Assembly: GCF_030272615.1 (NCBI RefSeq)
Contig: NC_081410.1
Span: forward strand, 255,613,533-255,673,532
DNA: 60,000 nt
Direction of reading: 5' to 3'
Source: Cryptomeria japonica
Taxonomy: Eukaryota; Streptophyta; Pinopsida; Cupressales; Cupressaceae
Made by a program: the position numbers and the translations under genes. The notes beneath the pieces are model-generated. The model made no database searches. It saw nothing but the letters and a program-made list of their open reading frames with translations, and was not told the origin of the DNA. Position 1 is the stretch's first letter, and each line of letters opens with the position of its first letter. Below, piece after piece: positions 1 through 10,488 of the stretch.

Positions 1-2790
1 ATATGGAGGTGGTTTCTAAATAAAAGTGGATTTCCAAGTGGTGACCCTTGGTCTTCCGTAAGTGATTTCTAGTGTGTTTGTTCCTAAGGAACTTGTATTG
101 GTCTCATGTTAATGGTTGCATGAGCAAGATATTTATAATCAATAAGCAATTAAAAAAAAAATTGCTTCGAATCTGTGTGAAAAGACATGTCACCAACATG
201 TGGTGTATATGTCTTAGTAGATGTCATCAAAATTTCATTTTGAAAAGTCAGCACAGAACTAAAATTTAATCATGTTAGTATTGGATGATCAGTTGATAAC
301 TAATGAAATCCATAAAAAGATTTTCATTTTCATAGAAGTATTCATAACTGCTAATAACCTAAGCTTCCAATTGTAAGACTTAGACTAAATACAAAAATAA
401 CAAGGATGAATGTGATTCTCAAGACGTTTTTCCATACAAGGCAGGTGTGCAAGGTCTTTGTTACACCAAAAAGTCCACAACAGAATAAGTAAGCCTCCTT
501 TAGCAGGTTGTATTAAGGATGTTGTACACTCATTTTGTATTCTGGACATATAAATTATTAAGGACACAGAAGGAAGCTTCTAAAAGAATAGAGATACGTG
601 CAACATTTAACAACATCCAATAAGCCTACCTAACTATGTTAAAAAGTTAGCCTTGTGACTATTTAACAAAATACACTAACAATTGTGGTTATATCTCATC
701 ATTTCCTCCCTACTTAGGGGAATTGTTTTCAAGTTTACAAATGATCAGAATTACCTCATACATCCAATCTCAACCATGAAAAAATCGAATTTGATGAAGT
801 AGTTCCTACCAACCATAAATAGTGATGTAACACCCAATAGGTAGAAGCAACCATTGTTCTAAATTGAGGATTGGATCCATACCATGTGCCTCAAACATAG
901 AAATAAATGAATCGGAAGCTGCTAAGTGTCCAGCATGCTTAAGAAATGAACATATAGTAGCCATTGAAGTAAAAGACATGTCAACACTTAAGTTGTGAAT
1001 AGTCCAACTTAGAATTGTGATAGAGAACATTTTCACATGGCAACACCCCTCTCATTCTTTGTGTGTATAACTGTAAATATATAGGATACGGAATCTAAGA
1101 CCAACAACCACTTTAGGCTTGATTATTTGGAATTTATAATGGCTTCTTCTGGAGTAAAATTAAACTTAAGTGTTCAGAGGAGCAAAGAACGAGTATTTTG
1201 GCAAGCGGGCTACTAGTGAGTGGCACATTATATCTTCTAAGAAAAAGGAGAAATATGTCTCAGTGGTATGCAACCAAAGTGAGGAGAATAGAACTACTTT
1301 CTCTCTGAAAGGATTTCCCTGGTTCTGCAAACAAATCACCTCTTAATCAAACTCAAACAGGTTCTAAAAATCCCTCTTATTTTGGTTGATTGCAAAAATG
1401 TCAGCAATCCTTTTCACAGATACAAGGATTTATGCAAATCCCTAATTATCAAATCCTCTAACAGCTTATCCCCGACTTTTGTTGCTGCTCCTCCAATAGC
1501 AAAACCTAGATGCAATTCATACCCTCTGAAGGGTGTTTTTACAAACAAAGTTGATTGTTCCCCAACAAAGTTTTTTTAACTTAGGGGATCAACTGCAAAA
1601 AGATTCTATAGAGTTGGTCCTTCAAAACCTATTTTCACGAGGTAGGTAATGAAAACTTCACTTTCTAATATACACAACTAGGTGAAGTTGATGATTGAAT
1701 AATGTCACTTGCCCTTCTCTAGCTTTATTATCTATGGGCTTCATTTTGGTGTAGTTTCATTCAAACGCAAATCAAGATTTTGCTAGATCAAAAGGCCCTT
1801 GGCATTTTGGCATATGCAGGTTGTATATATGTCTAGGGAAACTATTTTTTAATCTAGAGAACAAATTTTTTACTAAGATGCCCTTGTAAATTTATTTCTG
1901 CAAGCTTCCTCTAGGGCTGAGAAACTTAGAAATGATTAAACTATTGGCTGGAATTATTAGAAATTTCCTTAATTTCAACTAAAAGAAATTCAATTTTCAT
2001 AGCAGTTTTGTGCAGGTGTGCATTGTTGATATTTCCAAACCTTTAGCACACTCCATCAAATTAATTTATGAGCATGGATATTGACTTTGGTTTGTAACTA
2101 TTAAGGTATGCCCTTCAAATGCTTCAAATGTATCCAAATGGGGCACAAAATCTCAAAATGTAACTTTCAACAAGACTCTAGGTTATCATAAATTTTGCTG
2201 CCAACAATGGGTTAAGAAGTTGGGTTCTACATATGCTGATTCATTTGGCAGAACCATGATTGCTTCTTGTTGATTCTTCTCTAGCTTGCAACAATGAGGA
2301 AGCTAATCATCCATGTGGAAGCTTGGTGCAACCTTCAGAGCCAACCTTTTTCAAAGATGATCAGACTTTGCTAAGGGAGCATGATGTTGAAGAGCGATAG
2401 ATTATAGAAGGTTTTCAAGATATAAGTGAGTAAGATCAATTTATTTCCAATGAATTTTAACCATTTCTTAATCGGTGAGTAAGAAGACTAAAGCCAAATG
2501 CAGATCCTTCACTAAGTGTTGTGGGAGTAAACAAAAGAAAAGAAACTGCATGCTAAAGGAACAATGGTTTTTTTAACTATTTTGAAAATTGCTTTTATAG
2601 GGTTCATTCTCCTTGGATTCTATTATGGTCCTTATTTTTCCAACCATGAAATCCATGTCATCATAAATTTCACCCAAACATGATCGACTTGTATTAGCAT
2701 ACTTAATCATACTCAAACATATTCCACACAAGCTCACCACTCATCATCTAAGATCAATGCTTTTACTTTTTGGGATCTCTAAATTTGATT
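1..2790. other. Non-coding, no gene recognised
   Basis: AT-rich sequence with stops in all frames. The open stretches are under 80 codons and show no family motifs or splice-framed exons that I can recognise. No repeat with clear boundaries was seen. Confidence 0.5.
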
Positions 2791-2798
2791 GCCTTCAT

Positions 2799-2885
2799 AC
2801 TATTGCTTCATTGGTTCTCACCATAGTAGCAAAAATCGGGTATAATAGCGATTTTTTGCAGACTATTGCTTCATTGGTTCTCACC
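2799..2885 (+). repeat. Direct repeat, left copy
   Basis: A phrase of about 50 bp (ATCGGGTATAAT, GCGATTTTTTGCAG, then ACTATTGCTTCATTGG and TTCTCAC) occupies 2834-2885. It recurs almost unchanged at 5137-5188, on the far side of the tandem array. Its last 22 bp is also present once more just upstream, at 2799-2820. The pair therefore brackets about 2.25 kb. Confidence 0.7.
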
Positions 2886-2892
2886 CAAGTAG

Positions 2893-4310
2893 CAAAAATC
2901 GTTTAGGGAAAAAATCGGCAAACCAAAAGTATAAGATTTTTTGAAAAAATCGGCAAAAAATCGGATTTTAAGAAAACATTAAAAAATTGTAGAAAAAGAG
3001 AGAGAAACTATTTTTTTTAATAACTTCAAGGCATTTCCATAGCATAAAGATATAAAGAGCAAATAAAATAGAGTTTAAACCGTGAATTGTAGAAAATAAT
3101 TTTTTGTTTTTTATATTCATATTACTGATTATATAGGCAAACAATCAGTTAAGTTTTTAAGAGGGCAGTCACCAAATACACCAAATAGTTGTCTAAGTCA
3201 GATCAAATATTAACTAAGTCTATGAAGTAACATAGATCAAAAGTTAACAGACAAATAGTAAAAGTGAAAGCCATTTTGAAGTGATCCAAGAATTTCATAG
3301 TGATTGAGGCAAGGAGTTTTGTAGGGTTAATTCATTATTTTAGAAAGCTTATCGAATCATATCCACAATTGCAATGCTTTATATCATAATAACAAAAATC
3401 ATTTGGGGAAAAAATCGGCAAACCAAAAGTATAAGAAATTGGATTTTAAAAAATCATAAAAATTTATAGTAAAATAAAATAGACACAAACTACTTTTTTT
3501 TTAAACTTAAGGGCATTTCCATAGCATAGAGATATAGTGTGTAAATAAAATAGAGTTTAACCCATGAAATATAGAAAATAGATTTTGTTGTTTATATTCA
3601 TATTGCTGATTACATAGGCAAATATTCATTTAACTTTTTAAAAAGGCGGTCACTAAATACACCAAAGAGTTGTCTAAGTCTGAGATCAAAGATTAGCTAA
3701 GTCTATGAAGTAGCTAAGATCAAAATTTATCAGACTGAGATCCAACTATTGGTAGGAATTTAGTAAAAGTGGAAGCCATTTTGAAGTGATCAAAGACTTT
3801 CATTGTGATTGAGGCAAGGAGTTTTCTAGGGGTATTAGCTAAGTCTATAAAGTAGCTGACATCAAAATTTACCAGACAAAGATCCAACTATTGTTAGGAA
3901 TTTAGTAAAATTGGAAGCCATTTTGAAGTGATCCAAGACTTTCATTGTGATTGAGACAAGGAGTTTAACCCATGAATTGTAGAAAATAGATTTTTGTTGT
4001 TTATATTCATATTGCTGATTACATAGGCAAATATTCATTTAACTTTTTAAAAGGGCAGTCACCAAATACACCAAATAGTTGTCTAAAGTCTGAGATCAAA
4101 GATTAGCTAAGTCTATGAAGTAGCTGAGATCAAAATTTATTAGACAGAGATCCGACAATCCTTAGAAATTTAGTAAAAGTGGAAGCCATTTTGAAGTGAT
4201 CCAAGACTTTCATTGTGATTGAGGCAAAGAGTTTACTAGGGGTAGTTCAATATTTGAGAAAGCTTATCAAATCATATTCCATAGTTGCAATGCTTTATAT
4301 TCCCTGATGG
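2893..4310. repeat. Imperfect tandem array, three copies plus a partial one
   Basis: Three diverged copies of a roughly 350-500 bp unit follow one another: about 2893-3395, 3400-3835 and 3963-4310, with a partial copy at about 3835-3962. Landmarks recurring in order are GGGAAAAAATCGGCAAACC (first two copies only), GGCATTTCCATAGCATA, TATTCATATTGCTGATTA, CACCAAATACACC, GTCTAAGTCTGAGATCAAA, AAGCCATTTTGAAGTGATC and GTGATTGAGGCAAGGAG. None of the copies is coding. The partial copy points to unequal exchange within the array. Confidence 0.75.
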
Positions 4311-4575
4311 CAATTGGTAAGTCTTTTATATGGGGTAGAATTCAACAAAAGGCATTTGTTTAGCTGAAGTAAAAGATTAGCAAGCCACTGGTTTTGGCAA
4401 TACCTAGCTTGCAACTACTATTTTAGGTAGAAACAAATTTTAATGATTGTGTGTTGGAGGCTCTTTTATTACAACTATGTAAGCTTGTTTGTTGTCATTC
4501 AGATTTATTTTGTGGAGCACTTTAGATATATTGCTCACATAATGAATTGTATGTCTTTGTTTGAGCAAAAATTAT

Positions 4576-4687
4576 CTATATCAATTATAAATTAAAAATC
4601 ATATATCTATATCTACATATATTAAATATGTCTATATCAATTATAAATTAAAAATCATATATCTATATCTACATATATTAAATATGT
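4576..4687. repeat. 56-bp unit in two tandem copies
   Basis: The 56-bp AT-rich unit starting CTATATCAATTATAAATT occurs at 4576-4631 and again, identical by eye, at 4632-4687. The lack of divergence suggests a recent duplication. Confidence 0.85.
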
Positions 4688-4830
4688 CTTTGAACGTTTA
4701 GTGTTGTGGTAGAAAAACTCCATTGGTGAGGTAGCCACCAAGGTTCAAACCCCTACTGGGTCATTGAGCTCGTGGACTTTCTACCTTTGTTGGGTCGTTG
4801 AGCTCATGGATTTGAACAAGTGTGGGGAAT
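4688..4830 (+). mobile_element. SINE-like tRNA-derived sequence
   Basis: TAGTGTTGTGG at 4699-4709 resembles an RNA polymerase III A box. GGTTCAAACCC at 4742-4752 matches the B box closely, and the roughly 32-bp spacing is normal for tRNA promoters and plant SINEs. No cloverleaf with a CCA-ready acceptor is evident, so this is not a functional tRNA gene. Downstream, TTGAGCTCGTGGA (4774-4786) and TTGAGCTCATGGA (4798-4810) form a short internal repeat. The 3' limit is uncertain and no target duplication was found. Confidence 0.35.
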
Positions 4831-5136
4831 GATGAACCCCTCGAAAATGGCCAAAATAACAAACTTTTTCGACATTGATTCCACATTGACTCTGATTTTG
4901 TCTCAAACCAACCCTATTTCGAAGCAATTCAATAATTTCACTCGTTTTTCTAGGGTTTTGCAAGATTGTACAATGATTTTTTTCACTTTTTTGTCATTTT
5001 CTGGGTTTTTAACATGATTTTAACGTGATTTAAATAGAAAAAATCTTTGAAAATTGGGTCAACGCTTGGTCAACGATTTTTTCATGAATCAGGATTTTTT
5101 GGGAGAATAAATCGGCTAGCTCCAGGATTCAGGATT

Positions 5137-5188
5137 AATCGGGTATAATTACGATTTTTTGCAGACTATTGCTTCATTGGTTCTCACA
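5137..5188 (+). repeat. Direct repeat, right copy
   Basis: Near-identical to 2834-2885, with only a few substitutions (for example TATAATTACG for TATAATAGCG). It closes the 2.25-kb interval that holds the tandem array and the SINE-like stretch. Confidence 0.7.
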
Positions 5189-5346
5189 CCTAACCAATCA
5201 TCTCAAGACAAATGTGTGTGATGTGAATCGAGTCTTGACAACCTATCATGGTGTAAAAAAGTAAAACAAATTAAAAAGTAGATAACATATCAAAAAAATT
5301 AAAAATATTATATGAATTAAAAGTTAAAATTGCCTTCACAACACCT

Positions 5347-6569
5347 ATGCCAACGTTTCCAACCCCTCATTTTTCTACTCCATCTCATTTTCATTTCTTC
5401 TGTCTACTTTCTCTTCCACCCACCATTGGCTTGTCCCCTCCTTCCCTATGCCTTTTCCCCTTTCCTCTCTCTCCCTTTATGCCAACTTCCTTGACCCTCA
5501 ATTTTGTCACCATATTTTTTCTACGTACACTCGTATACTTGACCATATCCTTGCCAACTTAAATCAATTGTGATCCCCTTCTTCCTATGACCATATGATG
5601 GTTCATCTTACCCATCACCCTTCCTTTACTCAATTAGAACTTATCTTCATGCAATCTCCATTAACACTAGTTCTCCTCTTCTCCCCCTTCTACACCCTTT
5701 CCTCCCTCTTCTTGCCCTAATACACCACCCCTAGATCTTGATGATGATGTGCCTCCTCCCACTTATCTTCCTTCTCTAAATGCATGCTTCCACCCAATGG
5801 ACATATCAAATAATGATAAGGCCTTCTCTTCTTCCCTCTCTACTCTTGTTGATCTTCCTACAATTGTTGATGCTTCCTCTCCACAAGGCTCATTTACTTT
5901 TGTGAATCTTATGTCGCACGTGAATAATCCTTATTTTGATGTGTATCTTTCCTAAGTGATGGAGAGGGATATGGCTTATATCACTCATGATGTTCATTCT
6001 CACTTCAAGTCTCCCACCACATCCACCTCTTAGAATGTTGTACCTTTCTCTTATTCTTGTCATGGCCCTCTTTCTTTAATAGGTGAGCTTAGCCTTGAGG
6101 GCAATGTTGAGCATGATCACAACATTGCCTAGTTAGATATTACATTGGATGAGTTGCATAATGATTAGGCATTGATAATTCTCGTTCTAAGACTAGCTTC
6201 ACCATTTCTCCACCTCTACGCAATGCATCCCTCCTAGACATAGATCCATTCCCTTATGTTTCTAGGATCTCTTCCTCTCAAGCCACTCTTACCTACTTCT
6301 CATTCGATACCTCCCCTTCTACAAGAGGCATCATCATCTATTACTTATGGGCTCCATACTTCCTTTCCTACTATTACAACTTCCTTCCCACATGTTATTG
6401 CCTCTTCCTCTTCTTTTGACTTGGCTGATTTGTATACCAGACTTAAGGAGCTAAATATGCAATTGGATACTCTCATTCATTCTCACACAACCCCTCTTGT
6501 ATCCCCATGGTTAATTCTTCCTTCTCTTTTGAAATGCTTGCATATCCTTCTTTTATTGGCATTGAGACC
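5347..6569 (+). pseudogene. Decayed pyrimidine-rich coding relic, probably retroelement
   Basis: The plus strand is strongly C/T-rich and keeps long stretches free of stops, broken by several in-frame stop codons. Open pieces lie at 5347-5562, 5749-5955 and 6256-6609; the last encodes Ser/Pro/Leu-rich sequence and a short helical stretch with LKELNMQLDTL (about 6447-6479). I recognise no domain. Composition, low-complexity Ser/Pro content and the state of decay match the second relic at 13.46-15.45 kb, so the two may be copies of one family. The relic is cut off abruptly near 6569 where an LTR-like sequence starts. Calling it retroelement-derived is inference from context. Confidence 0.4.
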
Positions 6570-7326
6570 TGTTGGTAAACGGATTTGTTGCTTTAAGAAA
6601 TTTTCTTGAAAAACTCTGTTTTGCCCTGTAATTAGCAACAAAGCGTTCACAACAGTTGAAGAATCACAAAGAAATGGTAATTCTTCTCTGCGTTTGAGAG
6701 GGGCAGCTCCCTCGTATAATGGGGGTATTTGGATTTTTCAAAAATTTAAAGAACGAACAATAAAGAAAGATTGAACGCCAAATAAGGTATGAATCTAGAT
6801 TAAAATAAATTCCATATAATCAAGTTTGAGATACCACAACTTGAAATAAACTTCTTCACATTCAATGTTAAAGGGAAAGCATTAGGTAATCATCAATTAA
6901 ACATAAGAACATTGATAATAACCCATGAGAATAAGTTGAACACACATACAAATTGATCTCTATTGCTTAATTTCTTGAATAATACTATCCAAGTCTCTCA
7001 TACAAAGCTTATGAAAAAGTGGAATCCTTACATTGAATAATAATGAGGTATATATAGGTGAAGTGGTAACCACCTGAGGTAACTACCCTAACCATCTTTG
7101 TAACTACTTTATAACTTCCTCAACTTCTTGAAATAACTTCCTCAACTTTGGGAAAAATAACTACTTAGAATAACTACCCAAAATGAGAACTTAAGATAAC
7201 TACCTCATATGAAAAGAGCCAAGATTATCCTTTATTACAATAAAGAAATAGAGATGAAAGAAAGGAAACTCAATCATGAGAGTTATTTACAAAGAAAGAC
7301 AAAAACATGATGCGAGTAACACAACA
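6570..7326 (-). mobile_element. LTR-like segment, minus orientation
   Basis: This segment starts TGTTGG and can be ended at CAACA (7322-7326), giving matching TG...CA ends. Read on the minus strand it lies directly after the large minus-strand reading frame and carries a TATA-like CCTATATATACC (7047-7058) followed by CTCATTATTATTCAATG, a typical layout for the transcription start of a plant LTR. No second, homologous LTR was found beyond the reading frame and no target duplication is seen across this segment alone. The boundaries are therefore provisional. Confidence 0.4.
7047..7058 (-). promoter_or_regulatory. TATA-like box
   Basis: CCTATATATACC on the minus strand, inside the LTR-like segment. 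The core TATATATA is self-complementary, so direction rests on the downstream context and on the adjacent minus-strand ORF. Confidence 0.35.
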
Positions 7327-7359
7327 AAAATGAAGACTATACAAAATGCAACTCTGCAC

Positions 7360-8811
7360 TTATTCTAAGCTAACTCCTTGCATTGCCGATGAGGTTGTTG
7401 CTTCTGTAGGCACATTAGGTTGTCCAGGTCCTTTGTCTCTGAAGATTCTGAAAAGTCGAATGGCTGAAGTGACAGATTTTCCTTTGGGAATTAGGATGTT
7501 AGCTATCCTCATTTTCCATGTCTTCAAGTTTCTATGAATGCCACTTAGTTTTGTCACCATGCTGAGTGTCTGAGACATAGAGATTCTCAAGGAAGAGTAA
7601 ATATCAATCAATTTTTCCATGGTATTTTCATTGAAGTTTGTCCTGTTAAAAAGCTGCTGATCTACCATGTTCTGGAAGCTATTCTGTAACACCTGCAAAT
7701 CTTCCATCAATGTCACATCTGGGAGAAGAGTAGTGAGTTGTCCTTGGAGTTTGGTACACACTTGATCACATAAAAGCATGAGCTTTTCTAATTCTGATGA
7801 AACTTGATCTATGATCACTAGTTTCCAGTTAATGCTTTCTATCCATATTTCTAGATAATCTTTTTCATTACTAGGCAGGATTTTCTCAGTTGCAAGGGTG
7901 TCCATTCCAATTTCTATCATTTGTTTGAAATCATTCACAATTTCCTTCCAAGCTGCCTCCTCTTTCTTGACATTCTTCAAGTCTTGCTCAATAGTATTTT
8001 TCTTTATTAAGGCCTCATCATGGATAGATTTTGCTTGGACTAGGAAATCACATGCAAGAGTTTTGACCTTTTCTACCCAACCTTCAATTACCTTTCCATA
8101 GGCTTGGTACTTTTGAAGATTATCCATAACATTCCTTTCAATTTCTCCTTCTGGTGTCAATATAATTGGCTGGCGATCTACACTTAGTGGCATAGTGGAG
8201 GTATCAACTACGGATTTCAAGTAAGAAGACAAAGTGTGCACTTGTTGTTTCAATTGATCCTTGGATTGCTTATCCTTTTCACTTCTCTCCACCATCCTGG
8301 CTGCCATCACATTAAAGTTCTGAATATCAGACTCATGAGAAGAAGGTCCCATATCAATCTTTGTCACAACAAAGTCCGCAGAGGTGGCCTCATTTGTATC
8401 CTTCTCAGATATGGGTTGAGCAATCTCTAAGCACATATTCCTTGAATTTGGATCAGTCTTTATTCTTGAGGATACTTTGAGTTTCTTTGGTTTTTCAGCT
8501 CTTCCAAAGAGATCAGATATGCTACTAAATTCAAGTACCACCAACTTTTCTACCTTCCTCTTCTTCAATAGACTTTGTTCTAACCATGGGAAAGAAGAAT
8601 TTTCTGTGGACTCTTGGGTGATTTCTTGTCTTGCTACCAGTGTTGTTGTCACCTCTCTGATTTCTTCAAATTGATCGCTTGGATTGCTTGGAAATGATGA
8701 ATCCATGACTAAAGTATTTTGTTGTGCTTCTTGTCGTAGGGATTCAATAGGAACTGAGGGAGATATGGAATGCATTCCATCATCAAATCTTGTGTCATCC
8801 AGAATTTCCAC
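7360..8811 (-). CDS. C-terminal coiled-coil half of a broken ~1,040-codon ORF
   Basis: This 483-codon segment is in the same frame as the 8968-10488 segment. The 52 codons between them are open apart from two TAGs (8968-8970 and 8911-8913), so I read one original frame ending at 7360. The linker between the halves is strongly basic (RQKRKKSRAK), a possible nuclear localisation signal. The first part here is Ser/Thr/Glu-rich and looks disordered. From about residue 190 the sequence is heptad-rich and probably coiled coil (for example LKNVKKEEAAWKEIVNDF and ISMSQTLSMVTKLSG). No enzyme motif is visible. The ATG at 8811 is only the first Met after the stops and need not be a real start. I recognise no family; retroelement or host-gene origin is open. 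Confidence 0.5.
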   Translation of the reverse strand: MEILDDTRFDDGMHSISPSVPIESLRQEAQQNTLVMDSSFPSNPSDQFEEIREVTTTLVARQEITQESTENSSFPWLEQSLLKKRKVEKLVVLEFSSISDLFGRAEKPKKLKVSSRIKTDPNSRNMCLEIAQPISEKDTNEATSADFVVTKIDMGPSSHESDIQNFNVMAARMVERSEKDKQSKDQLKQQVHTLSSYLKSVVDTSTMPLSVDRQPIILTPEGEIERNVMDNLQKYQAYGKVIEGWVEKVKTLACDFLVQAKSIHDEALIKKNTIEQDLKNVKKEEAAWKEIVNDFKQMIEIGMDTLATEKILPSNEKDYLEIWIESINWKLVIIDQVSSELEKLMLLCDQVCTKLQGQLTTLLPDVTLMEDLQVLQNSFQNMVDQQLFNRTNFNENTMEKLIDIYSSLRISMSQTLSMVTKLSGIHRNLKTWKMRIANILIPKGKSVTSAIRLFRIFRDKGPGQPNVPTEATTSSAMQGVSLE

Positions 8812-8967
8812 TGGAACTTGATCCTTTACTTGACTTGCAATAGAATTTTCTTCTATGTCTTTTGCTCTGGATTTCTTCCTCTTTTGTCGAGGTTCATCAC
8901 CACATGTGTTCTAAAGATTGTTCCTCCGTGGAGGGTCTTCATCTCCATCACTTCCTTGAGTATTCTG

Positions 8968-10488
8968 CTAAGAAGGAGTATCCCTAGCTGGAGTATGGGA
9001 AGAATGTAGCGAAGTAGAGCTCTCAAGCTGATTTCCTTTCCTTCTTGGAGTTTCCTTTGTTGGTCTGGTAGCAGTCATTTGAGTAATCTTCTTCTTAATC
9101 CAGGCTTCAGAATTCTTGATTACAAAACTTGTTCTTTCTCTGACATCTCTCATTTCCGGATCTGCCCAATTCAAACTGGGAAGTGGCTGGGACTGGACTT
9201 GCTCAAAATAGATAGGATCAATCAAATCAGATCCATCATCTTCAATGCCTTCTATGGTCCAATCCATCTTGAAATCTTTCATTTGCTTCAAAGTTAACCT
9301 TGTCCAATCTCTTTTTCTAACCTCGAACTCATCTTCGCAATCCTCCCAAAAGTCTTCGAGATTAGGAAAATGAAAATAGCCAGGACCTAACTTTAAGCTA
9401 TTCTTGACATAATCTTTGCTATCAAAAGGGAACCTCATCTGGTATGGATACAAATTGACCCTGGATAAAGCTTTTTCTGCCTCATCTGCTCTTGAACTTG
9501 ACTCACATCTATAGTGCCTGAGACAAATAGGGAAAGCTACCCCTTTATTCTTTCTATCTCTACATTTCTTTTGAACTGAAACCAATTGCCGACAAAGCTC
9601 AACTAAAATGAGCTTATCATCAACATATCTGGGTAACTTGTGTGGACAACCTTCAAATCCTCCTACTCGAAGATAGGTAAATCTCAGAAACTGGATGAAG
9701 AAACTTCCATATTTCTTTATCAAATTAGTGGCTTGCTTTGATATTCTGGTGGCAATGTCGCCTTGTAGTAACCTTACTACCCACATTGTGAAAGCATCAT
9801 TCACCCGCCTGAAATACACGAAGCTTTCCTCAAGTTGCAATTGCTTGTAATAATGGTAAACTTGAGTTTCTTGATTCAGGACACCATTAGTACTTAACCC
9901 GGCAGAGATGACTGTTATGAAGAGGTACATCCACATTTCGAACTCAGTGGAATCAGGACTTCCTGTCACTCTATGGAGTAAGATAATCAAGTAACAAATC
10001 TCTTTGATGAAAAGAGAACGATGGAGTGTTTTTGGAAGCTGAGACTGTCCTCCTCGTGGCGCAACCATCCATTCTTTGGCCAGATTGTTGAGGCATTTGC
10101 TTCTATTATCGCTGAAGTATTTGTAAGCTTTTTGCTTATCGATGTGAGTGAACTTTTCCTTATATGGCAAACGAAGAATAATAGCTATTGAAATTCCATC
10201 AAGTTTGGCCATTAAGGATCCATCTACAACTCTTATTTCTCTTGCATCTGGATTATATCCTTTTGAGCATTCTAGTACCAAATCTGTACATTGAATTGAT
10301 ATGGGAAAACATGCTGCTTCAATCAAGCCACTTCCTGCCACTCTACAAGACAATTTTGATCTGTCACCTTCCATGAAGAACTTTTTGATTTCCTGCAAAT
10401 TAATATGCCCAATCTTGGTATCGTGAACTTCTGGAATCATGGTGGTGATCATCGAGGCGTACTCATACTCTTGAGCCTTGTATTTCAT
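8968..10488 (-). CDS. N-terminal half of the broken ~1,040-codon ORF, family unrecognised
   Basis: 506 codons from ATG 10488 (MKYKAQEYEY) to TAG 8968-8970. The start is supported by an in-frame TAA eight codons upstream. The first 400 residues look like a compact, mostly helical globular domain, with notable stretches EWMVAPRGGQSQLPKTLHRS (about residues 140-159), a hydrophobic helix around ICYLIILLHRV, and HFPNLEDFWEDCEDEFEV near residue 370. The end is polar and basic (TRPTKETPRRKGNQ). No catalytic motif of transposases, polymerases or proteases is visible. The layout loosely recalls plant mobile-domain proteins that travel with transposons, but I would not assign it. It lies just upstream of an LTR-like segment on the same strand, so it may be an accessory ORF of a non-autonomous retroelement. 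Confidence 0.55.
   Translation of the reverse strand: MKYKAQEYEYASMITTMIPEVHDTKIGHINLQEIKKFFMEGDRSKLSCRVAGSGLIEAACFPISIQCTDLVLECSKGYNPDAREIRVVDGSLMAKLDGISIAIILRLPYKEKFTHIDKQKAYKYFSDNRSKCLNNLAKEWMVAPRGGQSQLPKTLHRSLFIKEICYLIILLHRVTGSPDSTEFEMWMYLFITVISAGLSTNGVLNQETQVYHYYKQLQLEESFVYFRRVNDAFTMWVVRLLQGDIATRISKQATNLIKKYGSFFIQFLRFTYLRVGGFEGCPHKLPRYVDDKLILVELCRQLVSVQKKCRDRKNKGVAFPICLRHYRCESSSRADEAEKALSRVNLYPYQMRFPFDSKDYVKNSLKLGPGYFHFPNLEDFWEDCEDEFEVRKRDWTRLTLKQMKDFKMDWTIEGIEDDGSDLIDPIYFEQVQSQPLPSLNWADPEMRDVRERTSFVIKNSEAWIKKKITQMTATRPTKETPRRKGNQLESSTSLHSSHTPARDTPS

Noticed and set aside
4699-4770. Functional tRNA gene
   Set aside because: Pol III boxes are plausible but no cloverleaf or acceptor stem pairs up.
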